Assembly: GCA_949358305.1 (NCBI GenBank)
Contig: OX442314.1
Coordinates: forward strand, 9,541,060 to 9,605,059
Direction of reading: 5' to 3'
From: Strigamia acuminata
Lineage: Eukaryota > Arthropoda > Chilopoda > Geophilomorpha > Linotaeniidae
DNA: 64,000 nucleotides
In this document: in pieces, positions 44,861-56,000 of the stretch
How positions within the stretch are numbered: position 1 is the first letter of the stretch
Layout of the letters: the number at the start of each line of letters is the position of its first letter
Notes under the pieces: model-generated
Told to the model about the DNA's origin: nothing
What the model saw: only the letters and a program-made list of their open reading frames with translations
Databases searched by the model: none
Position numbers and translations under genes: made by a program

Positions 44861-44944
44861 AAATAATACATGATTTTCTAAGAATTTTGTATTTAAAATC
44901 TACATTACGAATTAAAACTAAAAGAAATCTCGTTCAGAGATAAA

Positions 44945-45052
44945 ATGTTCTCTGTTCAAACTGAAAAACCAATCGTCGATGAAAAACTGCTACTGAAGCG
45001 TGTAATGAAAATGACGCTAACAAAGTTGCAACTAACCGACAAGGAATGGTAA
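44945..45052 (+). CDS. Small ORF or first exon, not recognised
   Basis: The ORF is 35 codons (MFSVQTEKPIVDEK ... LQLTDKEW) with AAGGAATG|GTAAAATAAG at its end, usable as either a stop context or a splice donor. A good acceptor follows at 45123 (TTGTTATTGTAG), and the joined frame would run to 45248 into the antisense of the tRNA gene. It is basic and unrelated to anything I know. Chance is a fair alternative. Confidence 0.25.
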   Translation: MFSVQTEKPIVDEKLLLKRVMKMTLTKLQLTDKEW

Positions 45053-45187
45053 AATAAGCAAAAAGCATAACCCCTAACTAAAACAATTTTCCTAGTCAAA
45101 TAAAAATCTTGGTTGTTATTGTAGGGAATTTCGTTGCTTCTCTTTGAAACTGTTCAAAAGAGCACGACTACACTTTAAAAAATTATT

Positions 45188-45259
45188 TGCCTCCTATGAG
45201 GATCGAACTCACGACCCCTGGTTTACGAAACCAGTGCTCTACCACTGAGCTAAAGAGGC
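45188..45259 (-). tRNA. tRNA-Thr (anticodon CGU)
   Basis: The 72-nt cloverleaf has acceptor stem GCCTCTT/AGGAGGC with one G-T pair. The D arm contains TAGCTCAGTGGTAGAGCA. The anticodon stem CTGGT/ACCAG holds loop TTCGTAA. The T arm contains GTTCGATCC. The anticodon CGT reads ACG (Thr). There is no intron and no encoded CCA. Box A and box B elements look normal. Confidence 0.95.
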
Positions 45260-45705
45260 ACGTATGGATTAAGCTGTACTACCAGAATGTCCTATTGGAG
45301 GGACAATTCCATGCAGGAAAGCTTACAAGTGAGTATACACATGTAAACATGGTAACTGATAGCGTGTCAAGATTACTATATAAATTTGTTTGTACAGTGG
45401 GTAAAGAAAGCACATTACAAATGTCTTATATTTAATTTAAGGTCCTAGAAATGCACTGTTGGGACCTGAGGATACTTTCCAACATACGCACTGAAAACAA
45501 GTGAAACTTGAATAAATTTAAAATGAGATTTATTGATGTCGGTACAATAAGCGAAAGAACAATTTGGACTTTGGTCTATGTAACAAACCATTGATTACAA
45601 GTACTGTTTGTAGTTAATATACCTAGATCATTGAAAAGTTGAATGAAAAATATAGTCACAGATGTTAACTTTGAATTATACAACAGAAAGGAGTGAAGAA
45701 GAGCT

Positions 45706-46743
45706 TTAATGTCTTCTAAAAATCTGAAGTAAAGAAATAGGTTGAAAGAGTGAAAAAAAATTGTTGAAATAGCCAACAAGTGCAAATGTCGAGAGACCGG
45801 TAAAAATCGAGATAATTGATCCAATTTGACAAAGCAATTTGACGATGGAAGTTTCTTTCTCTTCATTAATTACTTCTCGAATATTGCTGACAATAGTGAA
45901 CTTATTTTTGGTGTACTGGTAACGCTCAATATACATTTCTCGTTCTACTGAAGAAAGGAAAATTGTTTCTTCACAGCGTGCTGGACAGGAACAGTCTTTG
46001 CGAGGATCTGTCTTGAAGTGAGCCTCCAAATACATTTTCACAGTCTTTTCGGCTGTTTCTGTTGTCTGGCAAAAAGATAGCTTACTCTTTTTCATAAATG
46101 GCAATCTAATAGTAGCACAAGTTTTGAATGTATTTACAGTCCATCTGTGTGGTATAGATACCAATGTATTACAAACATAAGCTTACTTGCAATCGAATGG
46201 TTTAAGTTGTAGCTTGGCCTTAATACAGTTTTGTTCACATTCTGAAACTTGATCATTGTCTGCACAAGGGTTTTTTGGAGTGTTTATTCGAACCAACTAA
46301 AAAGAATAGACAAGTAAACAAACATTGTACGGCTGTGAATTCTTTTTGATACAAACATTACCGTTTTACGAGAAATATAAATTTTAACGTTAGCCATATT
46401 GGGTGTGAAAACAATGTATTTTGGGTGAAGAAATTGGTTCCGTGGTAGAATAAAGTTCTGGAACGAATGTAATCAAAATAATCAGCCAAATAAACATGAA
46501 AATCATTGCAAGATCTCACTGCTTGATTCTCATTCCATTGGTATTTGTGTTTAAAGAAATAGGGAACAATTAAATGGTTGTGATTTGGAGAATATGGTAG
46601 ATCATCTGTAAACATTTAAAAATGAGAAGCATACAACGTGTTTTGTATTTACCTCTACTTTTCTTAAATTCAGTGCAGATTCCAAACACTGTTGACACAG
46701 CCGACACATTGCCATACTCCTTGTCAACAACTAAACCAAAGGC
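45706..46743 (-). pseudogene. DEG/ENaC-type sodium channel, distal exons (gene split by element C)
   Basis: Epithelial/degenerin channel subunits have two membrane helices and a large cysteine-rich ectodomain. Exons seen (minus): 46653-46743 (ends GICTEFKKSR), 46362-46605, 46187-46296 (CADNDQVSECEQNCIKAKLQ ... FDCK), and 46144 to the stop at 45706. The last has DCSCPARCEE, the second helix IVKLLCQIGSIISIFTGLS with the G-L-S filter motif, and a short tail. In exon 46362-46605 the frame open at the start (DDLPYSPNH) differs from the one needed at its end (TPNMANVKIYISRK), so there is an apparent frameshift near 46450. The 5' exon is at 48819-48931 plus 61320-61519. It is probably nonfunctional. 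Confidence 0.8.
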
Positions 46744-46843
46744 CTATAAAGACAGCTATTTGTAATACAAGTAGAACATACAGTACTAGGCATGGTGCCA
46801 TCAGGATTCTTTTTTAAAGGTGCTGCACACTATGTCTAACCTA

Positions 46844-48384
46844 AGGTGCGCGCCATAAGTATAGAATAATCAGTTTTTTTGAAATATTTCTTTTTGCGCT
46901 TCATCTGGAATCAAACCAATTTTTTAATAAACGTATTTTGGCATTAGAATTCATTTAAAATAAACAGATTTATAAATTTTGAAGAAAAATAAATTTCGCA
47001 GTGATTTTACATAAAAATGGGGCTGACATTAGTATAGAATATTTTAGGTTTGATGGCAAAAAATTGGATAAAATTAATATCACATAACATGCCTTTGTTT
47101 GATTAGTCAATCAGTGAGTATGTCATCAATTTTCTGCCATTTTTGAATTGTATTACTTGCTATTTTCTTATTTTGAAGCAATCCCTTGTGCAAAACTTGT
47201 AACCATTGTAGAAATCGCTGAAATATGGCAATTAAAGTCACTGGGGCTCTCCAAAGAGCAGATCCATAGAAGATCAGGAAGAAATTAATCAATTATATCA
47301 AAAGTCCTAACTCAAAGATGAAAATCAAATATGGAAGCAAGACGGGGAGGACCAAAAGTGACCATGCAGCAAGTTGACAGGAATATTTTGTGCCCAGCAC
47401 TGACTCTGCTGATGTCTGCAAATGAAATTTGCACACATGTAGATGTAATTGTGTCTTTACAAACAATTCAAAGCAGACTAAACAATTGTGATCACCTTTG
47501 TTATCAAAAAACAGCTGTACAACTGTGGTTAACTGAACCCCTTAAATTGAAGTGCTCTGATTAGACTAATACTAAGCTGCCCTGGACCAAATCATGAAAC
47601 TGAGTGCTTTTTACAGACAAAATACAGTTCAACTTAGATTGTCTGGACGGTTAGTGTAATAAGTGGCAAGATTTAAGGAGAGAAGAGAAGTTTTCTCAGT
47701 GGGCAGAATCATGTGATGGTTTGGGTGACATTCGGGCAAAAATTACAGGAAAACATCATAATAATGAAAGGAAGTGTTGAACATGCATTTATAGCCATTT
47801 GAATGGAAAATTATGGCAATAAATGGGTGTTTCAGCAGGACAATGCTCACTGCATGGTCACTTATGGTCTTCCCTGTCTGCTTTCACATTTGGATTTCAT
47901 GTTTTGGTTAGAATTTTTGATGCAATTGGCTAATTTCTTTCAATTTCTTCTTAATCTTCTATCAACTTGTTGTTTGGCGAGCCACAGTGCCTTTAATTGC
48001 TTTATTTCAGCGATTTCCACAGTGGTTGCAAGTTTTGTGCAAGGGATTGCTTCAAAATAAGAAAATAGCAAGTAATACGATTCAAAAATGGCAAAAAATT
48101 GATGACATATTCACTGATTAACTAATCAGACAAAGGCAGGTTACGTAATGTTGATTTTATTCATTTTTTTGCATCAAACCGAAAATATTCTATCCTTATG
48201 TCACCCTCATTTTTATGTAAAATCACTGCCAAATTTATTTTTCTACAAAACTTATAAACCTGTTAATTTTAAATGAATTCTAATGCCAAAATACATTTAT
48301 TAAAAAAATTGGTTTGATTCCAGATGAAGTGCAAAAAGAAATATTTCAAAAAAACTGATTATTCTATACTTATGGCGCGCACCT
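46844..48384. mobile_element. Tc1/mariner-type element 1 with very long terminal inverted repeats
   Basis: The element is 1541 bp and begins AGGTGCGCGCCATAAGTATA at both ends in inverted orientation, flanked by TA (46842-46843, 48385-48386). The inverted repeats extend for about 0.4 kb each (46844-47265 and about 47970-48384) with scattered differences. The centre has a broken Tc1-like transposase on the plus strand. It lies in an intron of the DEG/ENaC gene. Confidence 0.9.
47331..47870 (+). pseudogene. Tc1-like transposase relic
   Basis: The opening piece MEARRGGPKVTMQQVDRNIL with a TIQSRLNN block resembles the second helix-turn-helix region of Tc1 transposases. After frame breaks, WVFQQDNAH matches the conserved FQQDNAP segment around the second catalytic Asp. 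Several stops and shifts mean it is inactive. Confidence 0.75.
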
Positions 48385-48386
48385 TA

Positions 48387-48818
48387 ACTTAACCTAAAGG
48401 GAATGGTGCTCATCCATCACTTCTCAAGTCACTGCTTGTGTTCTAATTGGTTCAGGCATACGGGATACAACCGTTCGCCTTGCTGGCTAGAAGAACAACT
48501 TGTGGACCTCGAAGGGGCCCACCCACTTCCGGAAGGTCACTTCCAGGGCCCGACTCCACCAATCAAGGACCCGCAGCTCCACATGGTTGCGGTAGACCGC
48601 AACAGGCGCGCGAGAGATACGAGAGGCGCGAGAGCTGCTCCAAGTGCATTATCGTTGCAGTGCTGTGATCAGCCTGCATGGGCAGATGGTCACAACCGTA
48701 CTTTTGCAAAAATATGGTATTCTTGGTGTCTCAGCCGCGGCTACTATTCGAGGATGGCTATAATTCGAGGGCGACTCTTAATCGGTAAAATACGGTAATT
48801 GGTAATTTTCTTGCTTAC
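48387..48818. other. Unassigned intron sequence
   Basis: It contains an AGGCGCGCGAG-type GC-rich patch (48600-48640). Near 48690-48800 there is a repeat-like stretch with ACCGTACTTTTGC and, at its far end, GTAAAATACGGTA as a loose inverted partner. It may be another small transposon relic. I recognise no gene. Confidence 0.35.
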
Positions 48819-48931
48819 TTGGAATCTTTTATAATGACGTTTAAGATTTGAAGAGGCTTTCCATAATCTCCGTGAGTTGTTTGCATATTTAGATGACGGA
48901 TGGAGTAAATAAAACAGCTTGTAATGACGAA
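48819..48931 (-). pseudogene. DEG/ENaC exon, 3' half beyond element C
   Basis: On the minus strand the open frame runs from the CGAA duplication into a donor (CCAA|GTAAGC at 48818). It is in phase with 61320-61519 once element C and one duplication are discounted. The encoded stretch (HYKLFYLLHPSSKYANN) is plausible ectodomain. It is therefore half of one coding exon. Confidence 0.65.
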
Positions 48932-49915
48932 TGTGGTGATCTCAAAATATTCACCAACTTAGAAGATTAAATTAATTATCTTCTAATTAATTTGACTGTG
49001 GCACACGCCAAGTCAGATCATGTGACCGAGGGGAGAAATCCTCTCTAGGCACATATCACCCCAGGTTGTCCGGGGTGAAAACGGTTATTAGCCGTTATGG
49101 TGCAATATGGTGTAATAACCACTAGTTGCACCCATTTGAGCTAAGTGCGCAGGTTTTCTGCGCAATATTGAAGCGTGCTGGGCTCGCGTCTTGGCTCAAA
49201 TCGGGACTCTGAAAAATACAACAACAACCTCAACATCACTGCGATATTTGCTCCGACAATACGTATTGATAGAGGACCGTTGTAACTCAGTTTCATCTGC
49301 TATCTTTGTGTCATCCAAAGCACAAAGCCAGCAATTCAGCTTGAATTAGCCGTCGCTAATTCCAGCTATCGAGAAGAAGAAGTTTCCTGATCCAAGTGAA
49401 CCATCGCCATCGTTGCCGCGCGAACGGCAACCATCGCCATCGTACCTGGACCAGACGCCTACAGCCGTCAACCACCGCCGCCGAGCCGTCGCACGAGCCG
49501 TAGAAGAAACCCACGAGAACCATCGTCTTCGACCATCGTTCGTGAGTTTGCCGAGAACGAAGACATTTGCCTTCGATCAACAACATCTCGTTGTTTAAGC
49601 GCCATTTCTGACGCTTTGTAGCTTGCAACAGTCGTTGCAAGCCCTTCCTTTGTTTCATTGTTTCCCGCTCATTTTATTCTTGCGACTTGTTGCATATCGT
49701 GATATTCATAATCATTATTAATATATATATTGTAATTTAAACCGAATAAATAATTGTGTGATTTTTATTACCATAATAAACTGTCTTTTTATTCCTATTT
49801 TCGTAAACTTAACCCTAGACAAGTTTCGGCCGCGATATAAGTCTTGTTAAGCATTCACCTGCGGTTTCTGCTTAATTTATTAGAAATTAAGTGGATAAAA
49901 ACCCGGATCGCAGCA
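48932..49915 (+). repeat. Element C 5' LTR
   Basis: 984 bp, TGTGGTGATC to ATCGCAGCA. It carries AATAAA signals near 49746 and 49776 and a Ser/Arg-codon-like stretch at 49413-49598 that is open but has no homologue I recognise. Confidence 0.96.
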
Positions 49916-49917
49916 CG

Positions 49918-49935
49918 TGGGGGCCCGTCCGGGAT
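49918..49935 (+). other. Element C primer binding site, tRNA-Pro
   Basis: TGGGGGCCCGTCCGGGAT lies two bases inside the LTR. It differs by one base from the classic tRNA-Pro primer site of murine leukaemia virus, recalled from memory. Confidence 0.85.
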
Positions 49936-50029
49936 AGTCATTGTATAAATTTTGATAGTTTAAAATTTACCCGCCATTTTTATCTTGCTTATCTTTCTTC
50001 TCTATCCTTTCTTTGTCTTCATTTGAAAA

Positions 50030-53000
50030 ATGGCGACTCCAGGCGAAAAGAGACCGAGAGGCAGACCAGCGAAGAGACGAGTGGCCATCGATCTACCAGT
50101 CGTGGATCAAGAAGTGACTGAGTCACAAGAACTGTTTGAAACTATGGATCAAACAGCTAACTGTAACTCGGCACAGTTAATCGTGAATGAATTCACGCAA
50201 GCGTTGGAGCGACAACAGCCATCCCCGCCAAGCGGCCAGTTGGACTTAAACAATCCAACTGGAAGTGGCCGTTCCAAGTCGCAAAACGATGATTTGAATT
50301 TACGAATTCAATCATCAAGTGCGGAGCACTCGCTGAATTCATCACCGGTTCAAGGTGCAGCACAACAAGATTCTGAGAACTCCAATATGGAAGTTTCTCA
50401 TTCTCCCGTGCGTGTTACCATGATGGACGCACTCCGTGAGCAAGCTAGGCTCGAGGGAGTAAAAGTCACTAGCGAAATGACTGTGGAACAAATCCACAAA
50501 GCTATGGTTCGCAAACAAAGCCAAAAAGACGTTGAAATCGTCAGAACAAGCTTGCAAGCAGAGTTCGAGCGAATGCGTGCAGAAATGCATCAGCAAAATG
50601 CCGAACTAAAACAACAACGTGCGAATGACCATGTTAAGTTGTTACAATTAGAGCAGGAAAAAGCTTCCTGGCTAATTACTGACGAAGAGCAACAACAAAG
50701 GCTCGAGCAACTAAATCAAGCACAAAAAGATTTAGAAATTGCTAATGAAAATTTGAGATTGGCCAACGCAAATTTGCGAGAAGCCAACACAAATTTAATG
50801 ACTGCCGAACTAACCGCCCCAGTTCGAGCGAGGGAAGAAATTCCCTCCACTTCTCGAAATTACGAGAATTATGCTGCAGAACAAGCAGCAAGAGCTAAGA
50901 GATTAGCACAACGAGAAAATGAAGTATTTCTCGCTCGACAGCAGTCAGTAATTGATGCTGGTCAAGCCGCCAAAAGTCAAAGTACTGCAGAGCAGTTATT
51001 ACGTGCCGACTTAGCTGCGCAAGCTCGTGAAAACGAGATTCTTCGCGCAGATCTATTGACGGTACAAGAAAACTTTGCAGTAGTCGTACAAAAAGTACAA
51101 GACGTTTGTGGCGAAGATAATTTTGCAAAGCCAGCCCCAGTTTTGCAAAAAGGTGCTTCCAAATCACCTGAGTTGATTGATTTAACATCAGCTAAACCAA
51201 AAGTCAGTCGACAATCAAGTTGGACTGACAGTGATGACTCACGCAGTAGTCGTGGAAGCCGTAACAGTCATCACAGTCGCAAAAAGCGAAAGCGACAACC
51301 AGACCCGACCGAATATCATTCCCCAAAAGTTACGCAAGATTCGGATCGATTCTTTAGCAATAGCGACCGGTTAATCGGAATGCTAGAGAAAAAGAATAAA
51401 GAACGTGAGAAACCACACGATCGTGGACGGTCACACGATAATCCGCGAGAAGGCTCACCAAAACGAGATTGTCACAACGACATCCGTGATGGGCCGAGAT
51501 ACCGTGGAAATCCGCCAGGTGGTGACCCACCAGGTGGAGATAGTTCAGATGGACATGGAGGTGGCCACTCACGTGACCACAATTCGAATGGCAATCGAAA
51601 TGGAAGGGGACCACCAAATGGAGACCGTCGTCCGCCAGATGGCGACGATCCTCCGGACCCTGATCCGCCGCCAAATCCGAATCATGAATCTGCGTCAGAT
51701 ACAGATTCCTCACGTCCCAGTGTGAGAGGGCGATCTCGTCACAGAACACGTAGTAGAACTCAAAGACCCGATTTCTACACGAAAGATGAGATTGACCAGT
51801 TGTTGAGGCAAAATGCTCAACAACAGCGAAAAAGCAGAAGGGATAAAATTATTTTGCAAAAAATAAGTGAATTTACTTCTGATAAATGGACTCATCAAAC
51901 AACAGATGAAAAGTTCATTAGATGGGATCGAGTTATCCCACATGCCTATAATGGAAATTGGCAAGCAGGGTCAAACCTCTTGCTGGAAATATTCGAACTA
52001 GGCAAAGTTCACAGTTTTAGCTGTGAAGGTGCATTGGCCCATCTAGTACCAAGAATACTAGTTGGCGGTGTCAAGGAGTGGTTTCGCAGGAAAGACTTCA
52101 CGAAGTGGGATGACTTCGTTAAACAATTTATGTTTAAATTTGGTGAATCGAGCGAAGACATCAAGACGCTTTGGAGATGTCTTAAGCAACGAAAAGGCGA
52201 AAGCTTACATTCGTACATGCTAAGAGCAGAGAATCTGCTTGGCAGAATGCCACATGCTGTTACTGATGCAACAGCAGATGATCAGTTTAGAGCTGGCCTC
52301 ACAGAATATAGTAAAAATATTCTGATGATGTCGGACGCTCCCGACCCGGGGAAATTCTCCGAGTTAAACGAATTCATGGAAGTCAATCAATTGCGCATTG
52401 ACGAAAAGTACAAAGCTTATCTTACAGAAGCCGAAAGGTCAGCGTACTTAAAGCGAGAGAAAAGACTCGCTGAGCAAAACAATGAAACCTTTAATGGTTT
52501 GAAATTGTTGCAGCCACCTAGTTACGAAGACTTTCTAGACGAAGTGGATGAGAAGAGTTCGAAAAAAGAATCTTCCAAAAAGGACGTCAAAAATCCTCAT
52601 TCAGTTCCTAAGTTACATGCAAATATAACTGGAGCTGAAACTCCGTCGTCTGAAGCTGAAGAAGCTGAAGAGGAGGAGGAAGCAGGAGATGAGACGTTGG
52701 CTTTATTAGCCAAAGCAGCGGCGCTGTTAGCAAAAAATAACCCCGTTGCAGGCAAATGGAAGCCAAAAATGAAACCAAAAAATGTTTCATTTGACGCATC
52801 AAAGGTGAATACCGAAAGGAATTCAAAATCACCCGCGGTGTCGCCAGAGCGCCGGTCTGACGCTCGTTCTCGTTCTGCCTCGCCAGCAGCAACGAAAAAG
52901 AAATCGCCTGCCACTGATCCATGCAATTTATGCAAAAAATTAGGGCATTGGCAAAAAGACTGCCCTTCCTCTAAAAAGGACAAACCAGTGTCAACAGCTG

Positions 53001-53053
53001 AGTTTGAAAAAGCAGTCAAGATCATAACTGACATGTTTCGAAAAAACTTGTAG
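50030..53053 (+). CDS. gag: Element C gag
   Basis: Unusually long for a Gypsy gag at 1007 residues from ATG 50030. An N-terminal basic patch is followed by a long Gln/Glu/Asn coiled coil (about residues 165-265, with repeats such as NENLRLANANLREANTNL). An Arg/Ser and Gly/Pro/Asp-rich middle comes next. The capsid-like gag block (KEWFRRKDFTKWDDFVKQF ... GESLHSYMLRAENLL) is at about 680-760. One CCHC knuckle CNLCKKLGHWQKDC is near 965. It ends with TAG one codon after the slippery heptamer. Confidence 0.93.
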   Translation: MATPGEKRPRGRPAKRRVAIDLPVVDQEVTESQELFETMDQTANCNSAQLIVNEFTQALERQQPSPPSGQLDLNNPTGSGRSKSQNDDLNLRIQSSSAEHSLNSSPVQGAAQQDSENSNMEVSHSPVRVTMMDALREQARLEGVKVTSEMTVEQIHKAMVRKQSQKDVEIVRTSLQAEFERMRAEMHQQNAELKQQRANDHVKLLQLEQEKASWLITDEEQQQRLEQLNQAQKDLEIANENLRLANANLREANTNLMTAELTAPVRAREEIPSTSRNYENYAAEQAARAKRLAQRENEVFLARQQSVIDAGQAAKSQSTAEQLLRADLAAQARENEILRADLLTVQENFAVVVQKVQDVCGEDNFAKPAPVLQKGASKSPELIDLTSAKPKVSRQSSWTDSDDSRSSRGSRNSHHSRKKRKRQPDPTEYHSPKVTQDSDRFFSNSDRLIGMLEKKNKEREKPHDRGRSHDNPREGSPKRDCHNDIRDGPRYRGNPPGGDPPGGDSSDGHGGGHSRDHNSNGNRNGRGPPNGDRRPPDGDDPPDPDPPPNPNHESASDTDSSRPSVRGRSRHRTRSRTQRPDFYTKDEIDQLLRQNAQQQRKSRRDKIILQKISEFTSDKWTHQTTDEKFIRWDRVIPHAYNGNWQAGSNLLLEIFELGKVHSFSCEGALAHLVPRILVGGVKEWFRRKDFTKWDDFVKQFMFKFGESSEDIKTLWRCLKQRKGESLHSYMLRAENLLGRMPHAVTDATADDQFRAGLTEYSKNILMMSDAPDPGKFSELNEFMEVNQLRIDEKYKAYLTEAERSAYLKREKRLAEQNNETFNGLKLLQPPSYEDFLDEVDEKSSKKESSKKDVKNPHSVPKLHANITGAETPSSEAEEAEEEEEAGDETLALLAKAAALLAKNNPVAGKWKPKMKPKNVSFDASKVNTERNSKSPAVSPERRSDARSRSASPAATKKKSPATDPCNLCKKLGHWQKDCPSSKKDKPVSTAEFEKAVKIITDMFRKNL

Positions 53054-53087
53054 ACGCAGATCCATCAGGTCTAGTGGACGCTGCGTC
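53041..53087 (+). promoter_or_regulatory. Element C gag-pol -1 frameshift signal
   Basis: The gag frame reads cgA-AAA-AAC (slippery heptamer 53041-53047), then TTG and the TAG stop. Five bases after the heptamer a 7-bp stem begins: GACGCAG (53053-53059) pairs with CTGCGTC (53081-53087), with an inner CCA/TGG helix. The pol frame is -1 to gag and has no ATG near its start. It is the same logic as in element B. Confidence 0.9.
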
Positions 53088-56000
53088 ACCTCCGAAATCG
53101 GAATCAGAGAATGAAAATCTGAAGATAATGGAAGATGTTGGAGAAGCTATTGATGAATTAATTCATCAAACTGAACTAAAAGAAAATGGATCTCTTGATG
53201 TAAAAAAGGAGATTGTCGGCGAAACCCCGACTGAAGAAGACACTTCCAATATTCAAGATAAAGTCGAAGTTAAAGACGATAGACCAAGCTCAGTTCCAGA
53301 GACACCTGGAATTGAGGAGTGCATTAAGTTATTTGCAGCTACAACTCTTGATACCAATGAGTTATTAGATGAATTGCCTTTGGAGCCTCCAATTACAATT
53401 CCTCATAAATTGCGCAAGTTTGAGTGCAAAGTGGCTGGAATACCAAACAGCCAAGACCTTCCGACGTTAAAGTTAGAAACGTTAAAAGGTGTAATAACCG
53501 GAATGTTGGACTCAGGAGCAAATAAAAGCTTCCTAGCCACTTCAGTTATTAATCAATTAGGTCTAGAAAAATATCTACGACCTATCGGACCTGGTGTCAG
53601 AGTTACAACGGCAAGTGAAGAAGTCACTCCAGATGGAACCATCCATCTTTCATTTCGATGGACACATGGCACGTTACGTCATCCGTTCATCGTAATACCA
53701 AATAAGTATCCAATGGTACTATTGGGTTGCGATTTTATGAATAAATTAAAAATCCAACCTAATCCACAGACGATGTCTTGGAATTTCACGCAACCTGTGG
53801 ATGCAGATTTACCCTACATTCCACAAGCGTTGCTGGATCGTTATTTGGAGAAAATAGAGGAACCCGATTCCTCATTTGTGACCTTTGCAAAAGCTTACGC
53901 TGCAAGTGTAACTCAAAGCAAAATTGATGAAGAGAATTTCATCCAAAAGTTAGTCAAAGAAGCTAACTTAAATTTGGAGCAATCCAAATTATTAGAAAAG
54001 ATGTTATCCAAACATAAAAGGATTATTTCTAAAGATCCAGGTAAAACACACCTGGTTAAGCACAAAATTGAGCTTGACACGGAGAAACCCATCCGTGTCC
54101 CCTTTAAGAGCATAAACCCTCAAAAAAGGGAAATAATCAGACAACTTTGTCAAGACATGATTGACAAAGGCGTAGTCGTCAAAGCTGAAGGCGATTACGG
54201 AATGAGGCCAGTCCTAGTCATGCGACCAGGAAACGACCCACGCTTGTGCATTGATTTTCGCCCCATCAATACACATACTAAGTACAACCCACCTCAAATG
54301 CCAACAATTGAGGAAATTCTGCGAGAAATCGGAGAATTCGAATGGGTCAGTACTATAGATCTGACCAAGGGATATTGGCAGATAGAATTGCGACCTGAAG
54401 ACAGAGAAAAAACTGCCTTCTGGAGCCCAATGGGAAGACTAATGTTTTTAGTCATGCCTTTCGGATTAGTAAACGCACCAACTACCTTCCAAGAATTAAT
54501 GGAAAAAGTTTTGGGTGACGTTTACAGAAAATTTGCATGGGCATATTTGGATGACATAATTGTTGTATCCAAATCGTTCGAAGAACACATTAAACATTTA
54601 GATATAGTGTTTAAAAAATTGGCAGAAGCTAATTTACATGCGCACCCTGGCAAGACGCATCTCTGTAGAAAGGAATTAATTTTTCTAGGCTACAAAGTAG
54701 GAGTAGAAGGACTTGCAGTAGACCCTAAAAAAGTCGCTGCAATTACGCAATTTCCTGCTCCTACCAATCTTAAGGAATTACAAAGATTTCTAGGCATGGT
54801 GAATTTCTTTCACCGCCTAATCAAGAATTTGGCCACAGTGGCAGAACCACTAAGGCCACTCTTGAAGAAAGATGCGGAGTTCGATTGGGAACTGCATCAT
54901 CAGGCAGCATTCGACGCAATAAAAGACTTGCTTACGAATGCTGAAACAATGAAGATGCCTGACTTGTACATGCCATTTATTGTTCATACTGACGCCAGTA
55001 AACAAGGGTTGGGTGCAGCCCTTACACAAAAGAAAAATGTGGATGGCCAAGAAGTCGAAATGCCATGCGTGTATGCAAGCAGAAGCTTGCAACCCGCTGA
55101 AAAGAATTATACTGTGACAGAATTAGAATGTCTCGCAGTAGTATGGGGATTACGCAAATTTCGCCCATACTTAGAGTACACTACATTCACTGTACAAACG
55201 GATCACCAAGCACTTAAGTGGTTGATGTCGTTATCTGACCCGTCGGGCAGATTAGCTCGTTGGCAAATGGAGCTGATGGCGTATTCGTTCGAAATACAAT
55301 ACGTCAAAGGTCCGCTAAATGTAATAGCAGACGCATTGTCACGTGCACCTGTCAGCGCACCTGACGAACCAGAAGACGATGGCGATAATGATGATTTATT
55401 ATCATATTGTCCATCTCCTTGCCGAAGTTGGCAAATGGGAAAATTGAATGAATTACCCAAGTCGATAATAGTTAATGAAGACGATCAAGCATTAATCAAT
55501 TTTTGTATTAACATGCATGATCCGTCAGGAACCCCTGACGTCGAATTAAGGGCTATGATGGCTAAAAAATTCGAGCTGCCAACAACAAATGTTTTAATTA
55601 AAGCATTTGCAGCTAAAATTGCCAAACAATTGGAATGTGATCCTCCAACGAGAGATGACATTATTGCGGCGCAAAAAGCAGACAAATTTTGCCAACATAT
55701 TCGCAATTACTTGTTAAACAAGCAATACCCAAGTTACATAGTAACTCGTCTTCAAAGAAGAAATTTTGAAAGACACGCGAGTACTTATCTCATTGAAGAA
55801 GATATGTTACTCCATTATCATCCTACCTCTACCGATGAATTGGGAGAGGATGGTAGGGCACTTAAAGTTGTTGTGCCAAGAAAATTGATTTATAAAATCA
55901 TTTGGTTGATGCACGGACATCCACTGTCCGGCCACCCAGGCATTGCGAGGACAATGTACCGAACTCGAAGAGTTTATACCTGGAAAGGTATGAAACGTGA

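Noticed and set aside
49356-49658. 100-codon ORFs repeated at 60760-61062
   Set aside because: They lie in the two LTRs of element C, antisense to transcription, with no domain.
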